Source: Phellopilus nigrolimitatus
Taxonomy: Eukaryota; Basidiomycota; Agaricomycetes; Hymenochaetales; Hymenochaetaceae
Length of the DNA stretch: 64,000 bases
Assembly (NCBI GenBank): GCA_021029095.1
Contig: JAJOHG010000011.1
Location: 868,001-932,000, forward strand
Direction: 5' to 3'
The position numbers and the translations under genes were made by a program. The first letter of the stretch is position 1. Each line of letters begins with the position of its first letter. Positions 9,600-21,654 of the stretch are shown in pieces. The notes beneath the pieces were generated by a model. The model was not told the origin of the DNA. It saw nothing but the letters and a program-made list of their open reading frames with translations, and searched no databases.

Positions 9600-11051
9600 A
9601 TGCGCACCAGATTCGTCGACATTCCGAGCGACGCCAAACGCGAAAATTCAACTTGTCACGCCCACGTGACGTAGCGCGCTACTTGAAGTCGCGTTACTTG
9701 GACTTCTTCGGTTGATCCGTGCCGTACGCAGCCGAATCACAATCAAAGCTGGGACAATCAAAACAGTTTTTTTACAAGGAGCAAAAATTGGGCTTGAAGG
9801 GAGAACAGCCTGAGGTAACTTGTGAATTTTAGTCAAACAAAAATGTCAAAACAATAAAGGATGCTGAGAGATATCTGGCGATTCTTTCGTAGACAGCTGA
9901 TAAAGCTCTGCGTGACGCACCAGTACACCTCACGTGAAGGTAACGCGCTTGCGCGTCAACTTCCATCGATAAAAGCTTCACCCACCTCCTGCCGACTCTA
10001 TCCTCGGCGACTCTGTGCTGCTATTCGCTTAAATTGCTGTGAAGAAACACCGGACACATCTCTGTAGCCACAATGCCGATAAGCACAATGGGCGGCACAT
10101 CTGTTCTACTCGGTCTGAACAACTCGTCACTTAGACACCTCGTCAGGACCCCGATTATGGGAACGTTTTTTCTGGGTTTCAGCTGGGTTAGGGGGTAGTA
10201 TGTTCCATCATGAAGAAAAGGAAAGCGCCCGAATCCGTACAATGGGCGGCACATCTGTTCTGCTCGTCCTGAACAACTCGTCACTTAGACACCTCATCAA
10301 GACCCCGATTTTGCTGGGTTTCAGCTGGGTTAGGGGGTAATATGTTCCATGATGAAGAAAAGGAAAGCGCTTGAATCGGACGGAAGCAGATCTTATCGAT
10401 CACTGTGGCTGCTGTTCATTGTCTGCAGGATAAGTCGACTAGGTTTTGTCGGGTTTTCTGTGCAGCCGAGAATTCTCGAAGTCAGTCTCAAATCAATTAG
10501 AACGGGGTCCGAATCTGAGAACAAGATTGTTGCTGCTGCAGTGATAGATTGTCATTGGACAGAGAAAAATGACTACGAAAACTAAAACTGAGATTTACAG
10601 ACTTGCACACGTGGGTTTCTTTTCCCCCGAGTCTGGTCTTAAAGCTACAGTTCAATAGATTGGAGCTATCGAGGTGAGCTCGCTTCTATGTCATCAGGAT
10701 TAAGTGCTCAATGTGGCGGGGGTTCTCAACAGCTGTAGAGAACGCTTTGAAGTGGAACGTATCAGGTGGCAGACAATCGTCACCACGTAACGCTCGCAGA
10801 AGTACAAGGTATCCATACAGGTGCCTAAAATGGTTAAGACTTGCAGGGCGGACCTAGAGCTTCTTTTCATGTGGCCCCGGAGCTCGCATTTTCCCGTGGA
10901 ACCCTGACACGCGTGCACAAACAAATGCACCACATATAATAACGCGCTCGCGCTTGACTTTACCACTGTGTCTTTCACTCTCCCCTCGTCCTTCCCCTCC
11001 CCTCCTTTACCCTCCCCTTCCCCGCTAATTCAACTAAGGACATCTTGGACC
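9600..11051 (+). repeat. Upstream module P, copy B
   Basis: It is homologous to modules A, C and D. The left end carries CACGTGACGTAGCGCGCTAC (9,663-9,682) and GGTTGATCCGTGCCG. A ~150-bp segment starting AATGGGCGGCACATCTGTTC is present twice in tandem (about 10,087-10,230 and 10,240-10,380), as in copy A but not in C or D. The core promoter CATATAATAACGCGC lies near 10,932-10,950, about 110 nt before the ATG of Z copy B. The resolvase gene's start lies only about 60-100 nt from its left end on the other strand, so both genes may share control DNA. Confidence 0.65.
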
Positions 11052-13008
11052 ATGACGTTTCTTACTTACTTCGACGATGAGAAGTGGTGTCAAGACAATC
11101 GTGAAAGGTGCGTAGTTCACTGTGGATGCTGGTCCTGTCGCGGCGTCTGACCACCAAGGGACTGTTTTTGCAGGGCAATGCCCTTCTCAGACGATTTTCC
11201 AGTAGGCGACGCAGAGCAAGAAGACACCGACAACGGGAACGACGACAACGACCTAGAGCTCCTGGATCTCGGTCATGAGGTGGACGACGGAGGCTGGCTT
11301 ATGGTTGAGCAGGGACCGGAGGTGCCTGTGACTTCATAGTACGTGTTTTTCTATTTCCCTTCGTCTCTTACCGGAAGCGCCGCGCTAACGATGCCTTCGC
11401 CGCTACAGCAACACGTCCACTGTGGCTCCGGCCGCTTTGACCGCCCAAGCTCCAGCGTGAGTGGCACTGCAGTGTTCGCTTTGGCAGGATTTGACTTTGA
11501 CCTCCAACAGCGCTGTCACAGAGGACGACACCGCCGCACCGCCCCCTGAAGACAGGTATGTGGCTTTCTGTATTATATTTACGTTTTGCTCATACGTGCA
11601 TATGCAATTTGCAAACAGACAATCCGGGTCAGACATACTCGCGCGTCAAGCATACCTGACACCTCCCCCGGACTACAATCATCCAAGCGACGGTGGTCTT
11701 CCGGTGGCCGCTCTTCAGCCTCTCATTACCCCTGTCCCTGATCCCGTCCCCTCCCCCTCTCCTGCAGAGTCAGTAGCTACTTCGGCCCAGGATGCCGCAC
11801 GCTCAGGAATCCCCACGCCACCGTGGGTCAGCGCCGATGCCGCGCAAGTCTCGCAAGCCCCTACCAGACAGCTAGAGGCGGTCGCCGACAGCAGCGACAC
11901 TGGTCGACCTCCGGCGGCCACTTCAGCACGTAAGGCAAGGCAGACTCGGTCGTCTAAGCAGGTCAAAGCGCCCATGGCCCCTCCGGCTCAAGATACTATG
12001 GGTATGGGCATGCCCGGTCCTTCGCGCCTAGGCTCCAACACGCCCAGGGCTTCTGTCGCTCCGCGCGTGTCGTCTGGACACGCCGGCAGCGGGGTCGCTG
12101 GCCCCTCCTCTGGGGCTAGGCCGAGCACGGCCGGCCCTTCGAAGAAAGGAAAGGGGAAGGCACCTCAGTCGAGCGTGTCCACGGGCATCCCCACTCCTCT
12201 AAGCGTAGGCTCAGACGCTTTTAGGTCTCTTGTCGTGCCACGCGTGTCGTCTGGACACGCCGGCAGCGGGGTCGCAGGACCCTCATCTAGCTCTGGCCCG
12301 AGCAAGGCCGGCCCTTCGAAGAAAGGAAAAGGGAAGGCTCCTCAGGCGAGCGTGTCCACGGACATCCCCGGTCCTCTGCGCCTAGGTTCCGACCATTATA
12401 GGCCTTCTGTCACTCCGCGCGTGTCGTCTGGACACGCCGGCCCCTCCTCTGAGGCTGGGCCGAGTAGAGCCGGCCCTTCGAAGAAAGGAAAGGGGAAGGC
12501 TCCTCAGCCGAGCGTGTCCACGGGCATCCCCACCCCTCCAAGCGTAGGCTCAGATGCTTTTAGGTCTCTTGTCGTGCCACGCGTGTCGTCTGGACACGCC
12601 GGCAGTGGAGTTGCTGGACCGTCCTCTAGCTCTGGGCCGAGTGAGGCCGGCCCTTCGAACCCGAAGAAGCGGAAAGCCACGCAGCTGAGCGAGCCCGAAC
12701 CGCCTCTAAAGAAGGCGAAGGAGGTCAAAAGGCATCCCTGTACTATTGCGGGATGCACTAAGACGTTTGCAACGAAGGGGACGTTGCAAAGGCATGAGAC
12801 CAAGACGAACATTCATATCTCCCCGAAAGATATGAAGTGGTGTCCGAACTCCTGGTGCACGCATGGATATGCGCGTGCGGATGCTCTGACGCGACACCGG
12901 GGAACATGCAAGCCACCCCAAACTAATGAATCCCATCCAGAAACTGATGAATCCGATTCAGAAACCTCTGATTCCGATTCAGAAACTACTGAATCCGATT
13001 CAGAGTAG
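11052..13008 (+). CDS. Zinc-finger family Z, copy B
   Basis: Five exons join in phase (11,052-11,107; 11,174-11,338; 11,409-11,456; 11,511-11,555; 11,619-13,008), giving 567 aa. The N-terminal part is acidic, with EDTDNGNDDNDLELLDL and a DDGGWLMVEQ patch that could act as an activation domain. Residues about 230-450 hold four ~54-59-residue tandem repeats with cores RVSSGHAGSGVAGPSS and GPSKKGKGKAPQ. A PKKRKA nuclear-localisation-like motif is followed by two fingers: C-x4-C-x12-H-x6-H and C-x4-C-x12-H-x3-C. The tail repeats ETxESDSE. The finger pair suggests a nuclear DNA-binding protein; no specific factor is recognised. It lies between module P and gene X. Confidence 0.75.
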
Positions 13009-13526
13009 GAAGTCTCAGTGTATCATAGCAATTATTGAAGTGCAACATTTGTATTCCATGTAAATTAAATAAACCAGAGCGTAGTTGACACGAGTATTGA
13101 AGAAATAGACGACTTTGTTAACTTGCCGCCGACGTCGCGGAAGCTAAGTGCGGTTGTCACAGGCACGTGTCATTCATCACATGGTGTTCATTGTCTTCGA
13201 CTCACATGCTTCAGGAGGATCGACGAGGGACCCACCGGCAAATGCTAAAAGTCAGGCCCTTGATACTACTGTATTATATAATATATAGTGTACATTCCTT
13301 CTTCGTAATCAGGACTCTCGTCAGCCTCCCGCAGTGTCAGCCCTTTTGCCCGCCACCTCCCTCCTGCCCGCCTCCTGCCCGCCTCCTTCTTGCCCGCCTC
13401 CCTCCTGCCCGCCTCCTGCCCGCCTCCCTCTCCCATATCCACTCGCCATGCCAGCCTCCCTCCCGCCCGGGTATAAAACCCGCCCGAATTCCGCCCTTTT
13501 TCCCCAGTTGAACATACTTTCGCAAC
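13009..13526 (+). other. Intergenic DNA between Z copy B and right X
   Basis: About 300 nt downstream of Z copy B match the DNA downstream of Z copy D (23,426-23,860), including AATAAACCAGAGCG near the likely polyadenylation region and GGATCGACGAGGGACCC. From about 13,308 homology switches to the flank of left X, with repeated CCTCCTGCCCG units (13,350-13,430). A TATAAAA box lies at about 13,472. Confidence 0.6.
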
Positions 13527-16500
13527 ATGCTCGCACTCCTCCTCTCGCTCTTCCTCGCTCTACTCTTCCTCGTCCTGCACGGCCTCGCCCACCTGCAGGT
13601 CGTCCTCGCCCCAGGCCCCTCGGTCTCGGTCGTCGCGCTTGTGCGTCGGAGCCGGCTCTTCCGCCGCACCCCGCCGCGCTACTCCGCATGCCCAGGCGTC
13701 CTACTCACCCTTGCAGGCTTTATAGCCGCAGGTGTCGGCATTATCGCTTTCCTTGTACTGGCAGGTCCTTGTGTGATGATCGCCTTCTACTTGGTAAGCC
13801 GGCCCCTTCCCTCGCGTGTCTATCTGAACTCATGCCTGCCCGCACCAGGTTAAGCTGGTGCTTGACGTCGTGATTAGCTGGTCTTCTGATCGCATCTCGG
13901 TGTCGCACCCAGGCGCGCAGGCCCACCCCACGGTCGCCGCCTCAATCCCCGCCCCCTCGCCCAACATCCACCGCAACGTCGCCGCGACGCTGGCCCGCCC
14001 CCGCTCGCCGCCCCCCACCTTCGACTCTGCCTCTGCACTCGACTTTGCCGAGTTCGCAGAGCTCGCGGCGTCCCTCCCACAGCTGACGCCCCCGCCCTCC
14101 GACCTCGACGACTTCTCCGCGCTCGCGGCGTCTCTCCCGCACTCGACGCCCCCGCCCTCCGTCTCCGACTTCGCTCGCGCCCAGCTGCCTACACCGCGGA
14201 CCCCGGTCTCGCGTGGCCGCCTGGAGCTCACTTGGAGGGAGCGCGCGCAGCTCTTCTTGGACGCCCTCGATGCTGACGACCTTGCTCGTTCTGCGCATGT
14301 GCATGCGCCTGCCTCCTCTTCTATCATCCGTCCTGGAACGACGCGAAACACCTCCCTCCTGTCAGACGCATCTACTTATTCTCCTCCTCCTCCTCCTCCT
14401 CCTCCTCCTCCTCCTCCTCCTCCTCCTCCTTCTCCACAGGTCTCTCAGGCTGCCTCTTCTAGCATCTCCCCAATCACGACGCGGCCCGCCTCCCCTCCTC
14501 CCTCCGTCCCAGCACACACCCCGCCCCGTGTCCAGCCCTCCGCCCAGTCCTCCCCGCCACGCCCCATCCCATTCGTGGCACCGCCGGTGCCCAATGCCGT
14601 CAACACACCGCGGGTTATCGCACCACTGTGCCCAGAGCCGGACAGCGACATCTTCACCCTCCCGTGGGCAACTCTCCTCGACGTCTCGGCGCTCGCGGCC
14701 GCCTACGTCCCCCTGCGCGAGGCTGCGGCCGCGTCGGCGTGCCCGCTGCCTGCGCCGCGCCCGCCTGCGCGCCTCCTGCGCGACGCGTTCCGCCTCGACC
14801 GTATCGGCCTCCCCCTGAGACAGCCCGCGGAGCAGATGTGGACGCGCCTCCCGGCGCAGATGGACGCGGACGCTGATGCTGACGTGAACGTGAGCGCGAA
14901 TGTGAATGTGAATGCTGATACGTCTCTGCCTATGCACATCGACGCGCCCTCAACGCCCCCGCCCCGGTCTATGGTCGTTGGAATTATCGACTCGCCTTCC
15001 GAGCTGGCGTTTTCGTCGATGGACACCGACACTCATTCTAACGTTGGCGCTGGCGAGGACGAAGACGTGTTCGGGCCTCAACTGCGCTGCGTGGTCCCGG
15101 CCGGCGACTCAGGCCACCGTTCACGGAGCAGCTTCGGCGCTCTGTTGCCGTCGCTAATGGACCTCGACGAACTCTCAATCGCGGACGCTATTGGACGCCT
15201 CACGCTGGACCCTGGTTTGCACGCGCCTCCTGGCCTGGACCTGTCGGACCTTGATATGGTGGCCCCGGACGTGCAGTCGAGTGACCGGGACTTTTCTATG
15301 GGCGTCGTCGACGCGAACGCGTACTCGAACTCGAATATGATCCTGGACCGGAACCTTGAATTGGACGGCGTCTCCGCGCACCCGGGCATGGACTTGGATG
15401 CGGTCGACGACGTAGACGCGTACATCAGCCGCGCGGTGCCGTTCCTCCACGGCATGGGCGTCGACTGGGACAACATAGAAGACGACGACGAGGACGACGA
15501 CGAGGACGACGACGCAGGCATGCGCCGCGCCGTTCCCTTCCTCTTCGACATCGAACTCTCCGCGTACGTCGACCGCGACCCCTTCGCCAACGCCGACGCC
15601 GCGCTGGACGAGCTCTGCGCGCGTCTCGCGGCGCTCTCCCTCGCCGACAGCCATGCGCCATCCTCCAGCTCCAACTCCATCTCTATGCTCGACGGCTTCC
15701 CTGCACATGGCTCTGACTCCTTCGCGATGCTGGACGACATCCGCTCGCTGAGCCCGGACCTGCGCGCCGTGCTCGACTTTGCGGAGTGCCTCGAGGGCCG
15801 CGCGCAGTCGACGCCCCCGCCCTCCGACTTCGACCTCACCATGATTTCGGCCTCTTCATCGACGTCGCTGCCCTCCACTTTCGACATCGCCGAGCTCGCT
15901 GCGGCGCTCCACCACGCGTCGCCGCTCCCGCTCGCATCGTCGCCCCCGCCCTCCGGCCTCGGCCCCGACCTCTCCATGCGCTCCATGCGCTCGACCTCCG
16001 ACTTCGACCTTGCAGACCTCGCCGAGGCGCTCCAGTCGTCGCCGCCACGGCCGAAGAAGCCCGCCCCTGCGCCGCCGCCGCGTGTGCAGCCCCCGCCCGC
16101 GCGCCGCCGCCGCATCCCCTACACGGCGCGCCCCGCGGCGCACGCACTCGCGCCGCCCTCGGCGGTGCCGTACCCGCGTGCGACGCGCACTGTGGTGCCG
16201 CAGCGCACCTTCGTTGAGGCCGTGCTTAATTACAAGGACGAGGACGAGGACGAGGACAGGGGCCGGCGGCGCGGCGCGTGCTGGGGGACGTCAATGGGCG
16301 TGTGTTTGTCTGATTGGGTCTCTGCTGGCTTTGTCGAGCTCTGGGGTCTTTTCTTGTCTGTGTATGTGTCTGTGTCTGGCTTCGGGTTTTTGTGTGTCTG
16401 GCTTGGGCTTGTCGCTGTGCTCTTTTTTCTTGTCTTGTCTTTTCTTGTTTCGATTCTCTTGGTTCTTGGTTCTCGGTTCTCGGTTGTTGGTTCTCGGTTG

Positions 16501-16602
16501 CCGGTTTGTTTCTTCTTGCTCTTGGAGCTAAGTCTGGATCTTGGGGATGTACGAGTATCTACTTTATTTATATTTATAGGGCTCGCATCTGTATCAACAT
16601 AA
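13527..16602 (+). CDS. Gene X, right copy: frameshifted C-terminus
   Basis: Paralogue of the left X gene in the opposite orientation. Exon 1 is 13,527-13,793, then a 55-nt intron (GTAAGC...ACCAG), and exon 2 from 13,849. The N-terminal hydrophobic helices, STPPPS repeats, acidic run and Pro/Arg region are conserved. A TCC microsatellite (about 14,383-14,430) encodes a poly-Pro run absent from the left copy. Near 16,258-16,276 the frame changes relative to the left copy. The normal ending GDVNGRVFV is then read out of frame, its TGA at 16,311 is missed, and the ORF runs ~96 codons into sequence that is 3' UTR in the left copy. The predicted length with that extension is ~1006 aa. The shift may be a real mutation or an assembly error. 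Confidence 0.6.
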
Positions 16603-16619
16603 CTCGATGTGCTGTCTAA

Positions 16620-16985
16620 TATAACTATAATCTTAGATGCAATTGCGATGGGGAAAAAAATGTTCGTCAGTTCAGCGAGGGGCTCCTGACTAATTTTTTC
16701 TTGAAGCAATTTCAGGATGGGCTGCTATCTCTAACTGTGTCTGAGCCTTTCGTTTTGCCAGTGCGGAGCCTTTTCGTTTTCGTTTTCCCGAACCGACTTT
16801 GGCAGCTGGCTGGCTAGATTTTGTCTTCGGCGGAGCGTTTCTTACAATCCCCTCGGATCGATAATCCGAAAATACTGTTCCGATCTCGCGCCAGCTAGCC
16901 AGCGAAGGATTAAAGGAGGGCGCGCGCGTCCCGCGCTGCCGCGTGGCGCGTCGAAGAGCCCAGCAAGAACAAAATCGACTAGTCA
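16620..16985 (+). repeat. X 3' flank, right copy
   Basis: This single copy of the block is duplicated in the left arm. It contains the TTTTCGTTTTCG pyrimidine-rich stretch and GACTTTGGCAGCTGGCTGGCT. A related fragment lies at 20,030-20,350. No gene is seen. Confidence 0.5.
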
Positions 16986-18210
16986 TGGACACGTGACGTA
17001 GCGCGCTGCGTTACGAGAAGTTGGGCGTTTTCCGGTTGATCCGTGCCGAGCGCACGGCAGCAAGCGAAGGAACGTACGTACATCAAAGCTGGGACAATGA
17101 AAACCATTTTTTTCTACAAAGAGCAAAGATTGTGCGGGAAGTGAGAGCGGCCTGAAGCGACTTGTGGGGACTGTAAATGGTATAAAGTGCGGAAGGAAAC
17201 GGGTATTTTCAAATGCGATTGTGTATTTTCAGTAAACAGCGTGACGCACTACCACAGCTCACGTGAGGGTGACGCGCTCACGCGTCGACTTCCATCGATA
17301 AAGGCTAGTACACCCACCTCCTGCCTACTCTACCATCGGCGACTCTGTGCTACTATTCGCTCAAATTGCTGTGACGGACTCATCTCTGTAATCGCAATGG
17401 CGATAAGCACAATGGGCGGCACAACTGTTCTGCTCGTTCTGGACAACTCGTCACTTAGACACCTCGTCAGGACCCCGATTATGGGCCCGTTTTTGCTGGG
17501 TTTCAGCTGGGTTAGGGGCTGGTATGTTCCATGATGAAGAAAAAAGAAGACGCTCAAGTCAGACGGGAGCAGATTAGCATCTTATCGATCGCTGTGGCTG
17601 CGGTTCATTGTCTGCAAGGTAAGTCGAGTGAGTTTTGTCGGGTTTTTTGTGCAACCGAGAATTCTCAAAGTCAGTCTCAAATTAATTAGAATGCAATCCG
17701 AATCTGAGGAAAAGATTGTTGCTGCTGCAGTGATGGATTGTCATTGGACAGTGAAAAATGACTACGAAAACCAGAAACTGAGATTTACAAACTTGCACAC
17801 GTGGGGTTCTTTTCCCCCGATTCCGGTATTACGGCTACATCTCCATAGATTGGAGCTATCGAGGTGAGCTCGTCTTCATGTCAGAAGGACTAATTGCTCA
17901 GTGCAGCGGAAATTTTCAACAGTTGCAAAGAGATACTCAGGGTCAGCCTATCAGGTGGCAGACAATCGTCACCCACGTAACGCTCGCAGAAGTACAAGGT
18001 ATCCATACGTGCGCCTAAAATGGTAAAGATTTGCAGAGCGGACCTAAGACTTCTTTTCCCAACAGTGGCCGCGGAGCGCGTGTTTTCCCGTGGAACCCTG
18101 ACACGCGTGCACAAACAAATGCACCACATATAATAACGCGCTCGCGCTTGACTTTACCACTGTGTCTTTCACTCTCCCCTCCCCCCTCCCCGCCCCTTCC
18201 CTTCCTCATC
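16986..18210 (+). repeat. Upstream module P, copy C
   Basis: It starts with CACGTGACGTAGCGCGCTGCG (16,989 on). The ~150-bp segment occurs once only (17,407-17,540). The core promoter ACATATAATAACGCGC lies at about 18,125-18,140, about 80 nt before the ATG of Z copy C. Confidence 0.65.
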
Positions 18211-19830
18211 ATGCTGACTGACGATGTCTCGAATCTAGACATCTCTGATATATTCGATCTGCCGCTGTGGGAATACCACAACCTGCACAGGTGCGTAATT
18301 CACCGTACATGCTACTGCTTTCACCGCGTCTGAACATCACGGGACTGTCTCGCAGGGCACATCCATTATCAGATGATGCTCCCGCAATCAATGCGGGACG
18401 AGAAGACACCGACAACGACCTAGAGCTCGTGGAACTTCGTCATGAGGTGGACGACGGAGGCTGGCTTATGGTTGAGCAGGGACCGGAGGTGCCTGTGACT
18501 TTATAGTACGTGTTTTTCCATTTCCCTTCGTCTCTTTCCGGAAAGGACGCGCTATCGATGCCTTCGCCTTCACAGCGACACGTCCACTGTGGCTCCGGCC
18601 GAGTTGACCGCCCAAGCACCGGCGTGAGTGGCACTGCAGTGCTCGCTTCTGCAGGATTTGACTTTGACCTTCAACAGCTCGGCCACAGGGAATGAAGAAG
18701 CCGCGCCGTCCCCTGAAGATAGGTATGTGGCTTTCTGTATTAGGTTTACGTTTTGCTCATACGTGTCTATGCAATTTGCAAACAGACAATCCGGGTCAGA
18801 TTTACTCGCTCACGGTGCATACCTGACACCTCCCCCGGAGTACGGCGGTCTTCCGGCGGACGCTGCAATAGTGGTTGAGCAGGGACCAACGGTCCACGTG
18901 GCTTGGCAGTACGCGTTTCTTCTTTTCCCTTCGCCTTTGTTGACAGCACGCACTCACAATACCTTCGCACCTGCAGGGGCACGCCCTCAACGGAGCCCGC
19001 TGATCTGGGCCAGAGGTCGGTGACATTTTATCCTTCTCTTTTGCTAGATGCTAACTTGATTCTTAGCCCAAGCGGATCGGCTACACAATGTGTCGAGACT
19101 GTATCGCCCCACGTGGACGAGTGTGTGGATTCCTGATCTTGGTTGTTACTCTGTGCTCACACGTCTATACATATTTTCTAGTAGCACCAGGAGCGGCAGA
19201 CCTCCGGCGATGCAGACGCGTGCAGGATATCTGACGCCACCGCCGGATATGCATGCAGGTGTTTCTCCAGCGGGCGCCCCTCAGCCTCTCTCTCTAACTA
19301 GATCATCTCCTTTCTTCTTCCCATCTGGGGTAGTCGCACCCATGCAACCCGGTATGGTGTCCACCGGCTCTCTGACTGAGAGTATGGTGGACACGGGAAT
19401 CCCTCAATACGTTAGCGCGGACGCGTCCTGGGTTGTTGCCACACAGCGTCAAGACAGCAATGGCACTGCTGGACCTTCCTCGAGCTCTAAAACGAAAAAG
19501 GCAGGTCCGTCGAAGGCGCCTAAGCGGAAGGCGCCTCCATCGAGCAAGCCTTGTCCATCAGCAAAGAAGCTGAAGATGTCTAACGACATCCCAACTGCGG
19601 GCGGGATTCTTCGCTGTGAGGAATGCGATGAGGATTTTGCTACGAAGGAGAATTTTCGACGACATTTGAAACTAGGTTCAAATCACATTACTGCTGGGAG
19701 GCTTAAGTACTGCTTCAACAGCTGGTGCAAAAGGAACTTAAGGCCTTTCACTCGTCCTGACTCATTGGGGAGGCATAAGAAGGGTACGAAGGGGAGCGTT
19801 GGCTGTGATGCAAAGAGGCCACGTAAATGA
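18211..19830 (+). CDS. Zinc-finger family Z, copy C (divergent)
   Basis: The first five exons follow the B/D pattern (18,211-18,290; 18,356-18,505; 18,576-18,623; 18,678-18,722; from 18,786). Exon 1 has a different sequence, coding LDISDIFDLPLWE. Extra short exons follow; one repeats the VEQGP segment of exon 2 (near 18,870), suggesting internal duplication. The final exon (from about 19,181) lacks the GKGKAPQ repeats. It carries a basic APKRKAPP motif and a first finger C-x2-C-x12-H-x6-H. A second, altered finger has 15 rather than 12 residues between its second Cys and first His. It is probably a nuclear DNA-binding protein. The splicing between 18,900 and 19,181 is uncertain. Confidence 0.6.
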
Positions 19831-20394
19831 TGCGTATATCTATCTGTATTTGTAGATTTGTGACTGCCTAAAAGTAGTACTAATTGGCCTTGCAATATAA
19901 CTCGCCTCTTGAAGCGCGACTGTCACATGAACGTGTGTAAAATCACGCTGGTTTTCTAGTTCTCCGTTTAGGGTATACGCGATGAAGTTTCTCTAGTATA
20001 TTATCCTTAATCAAAAAGAAAAACGTTCGTCAGTTCAGCAAGGGGCCTCTGACTATCTTCCCCGCGCACCGCACGCGCGAGACGGGCGCGTCGAGGCAAG
20101 TTCAGGGGGAGATCCGGCGCCCTTCTTGAAGTCAAACTCAGGGTAGCGCTTCTTCCTCCAACGGTGTCCGAGCCATTCTCTTTTCCGCGCCTTTTCGTTT
20201 TCGTTTTCCCAGATCGACTTTGGCTGCTGGCTGGCTGAATTTTTGCTTTTCGGCGGAGCGTTTCTCAGACCCCCTCGGACTCCAGGAGATGCTGATCCCT
20301 GCGTTCTGGAGTGCATATATCTTCGTTTCATCTCGTCGACGTTGCCTCAGTGCTAAACGGCGTCCGGCGCCCAACGCGCGACGAAGTCAACTCA
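19831..20394 (+). other. Spacer between Z copy C and module P copy D
   Basis: It holds a degenerate fragment of the X 3' flank (20,030-20,350, with TTTTCGTTTTCGTTTTCCCAG) but no X coding sequence. This suggests an X gene was lost here by deletion. Confidence 0.45.
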
Positions 20395-21654
20395 TCACGA
20401 ACGCGTGACGTAACGCACTATTGCGTTCTTCCGGTTGATCCGTGCCGCACGCAGCGACGGCCGAAAGAAGAAGGGGTTACGTACGTACATCAATGCTGGG
20501 ACAATGAAAACAATTTTTTTAACAAAGAGCAAAGAGTGAGAGCGGCCTGAAGCGACTTGTGGGATCTGTAAATGGACGGATAACTTGAGGGTGAAAGGTT
20601 CAGAAGGAAAAGGGTCTTTTCGAATGCGATTGTGCATTTTCAGTAAACTGCGTGACGCACTACCGCAGTTCACGTGAAGGTGACGCGCTCACGCGTCGAC
20701 TTCCATCGATAAAGGCTATAGTACACCACCTCCTGCCTACTCTATCATTGGCAGCTCTGTGCTACTATCCGCTCAGACTGCTGTGAAGAAAAACCGGACG
20801 CATCTCGGTAATACCAATCGCGGTCCGTACGACGGGCGGCACATCTGTTCTGCTCGTTCTGAACAACTCGTCACTTAGACACCACGTCTGGATCCCGATT
20901 ATGGACCCGTTTTTGCTGGGTTTCAGGTGCGCTAGGGGTAGTATGTTCCATGATGAAGAAAAGGAAAGCGCTCGAATCGGAAGGAAGCAGATCTTATCGA
21001 TCACTGTGGCTGCTGTTCATTGTCTGCAGGATAAGTCGAGTGGGTTTTGCCGGATTTTTTGTGCAGCCGAGAATTCTTGAAGACACTCTCAAATTAAACT
21101 TAGAACCAAATCTGAGATCAATATTGTTGCTGCTGCAGTGATGCATTGTCATTGGACGGAGAAAAATGACTACGAAAACCAGAAACTGAGATTTACAGAC
21201 TTGCACACGTGGGTTTCTTTCCCCCCGATTCCGGTTTTAAAGCTTCAGTTCAATAGATTGGAGCTATTGAGGTGAGCTCGTCTATATTTCATCTGGATTA
21301 AGTGCTCAATGTGACGGAGGTTCTCAACAGCTGTAGAGAACACTTTGAAGTGGAGATGGTAGCTGTCAGGTGGCAGACAATCGTCGTAACGCTCGCAGAA
21401 GTACAAGGTATCCATACATGCGCCCAAAATGGTAAAGATTTGCAGAGCGGACCTAAGACTTCTTTTCCCAACAGTGGCCGCGGAGTTGGGGTTTTCCCGT
21501 GCAACCCTGAGGCGCGTGCACAAACAAATGCACCACATATAATAACGCGCTCGCGCTTGACTTCACCACTGTATCTTTCACTCTCCCCTCGTCCTTCCCC
21601 TCCCCTCCTTTACCCTCCCCTTCCCCGCTAATTCAGCTAAGGACATCTTGGACC
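20395..21654 (+). repeat. Upstream module P, copy D
   Basis: It begins with ACGCGTGACGTAACGCAC (20,399 on). The ~150-bp segment is present once (about 20,832-20,975). The core promoter ACATATAATAACGCGC lies at about 21,535, about 115 nt before the ATG of Z copy D. Confidence 0.65.

Noticed and set aside
14383..14430. TCC trinucleotide tract, considered as an independent element
   Set aside because: A microsatellite inside the right X gene, encoding poly-Pro.
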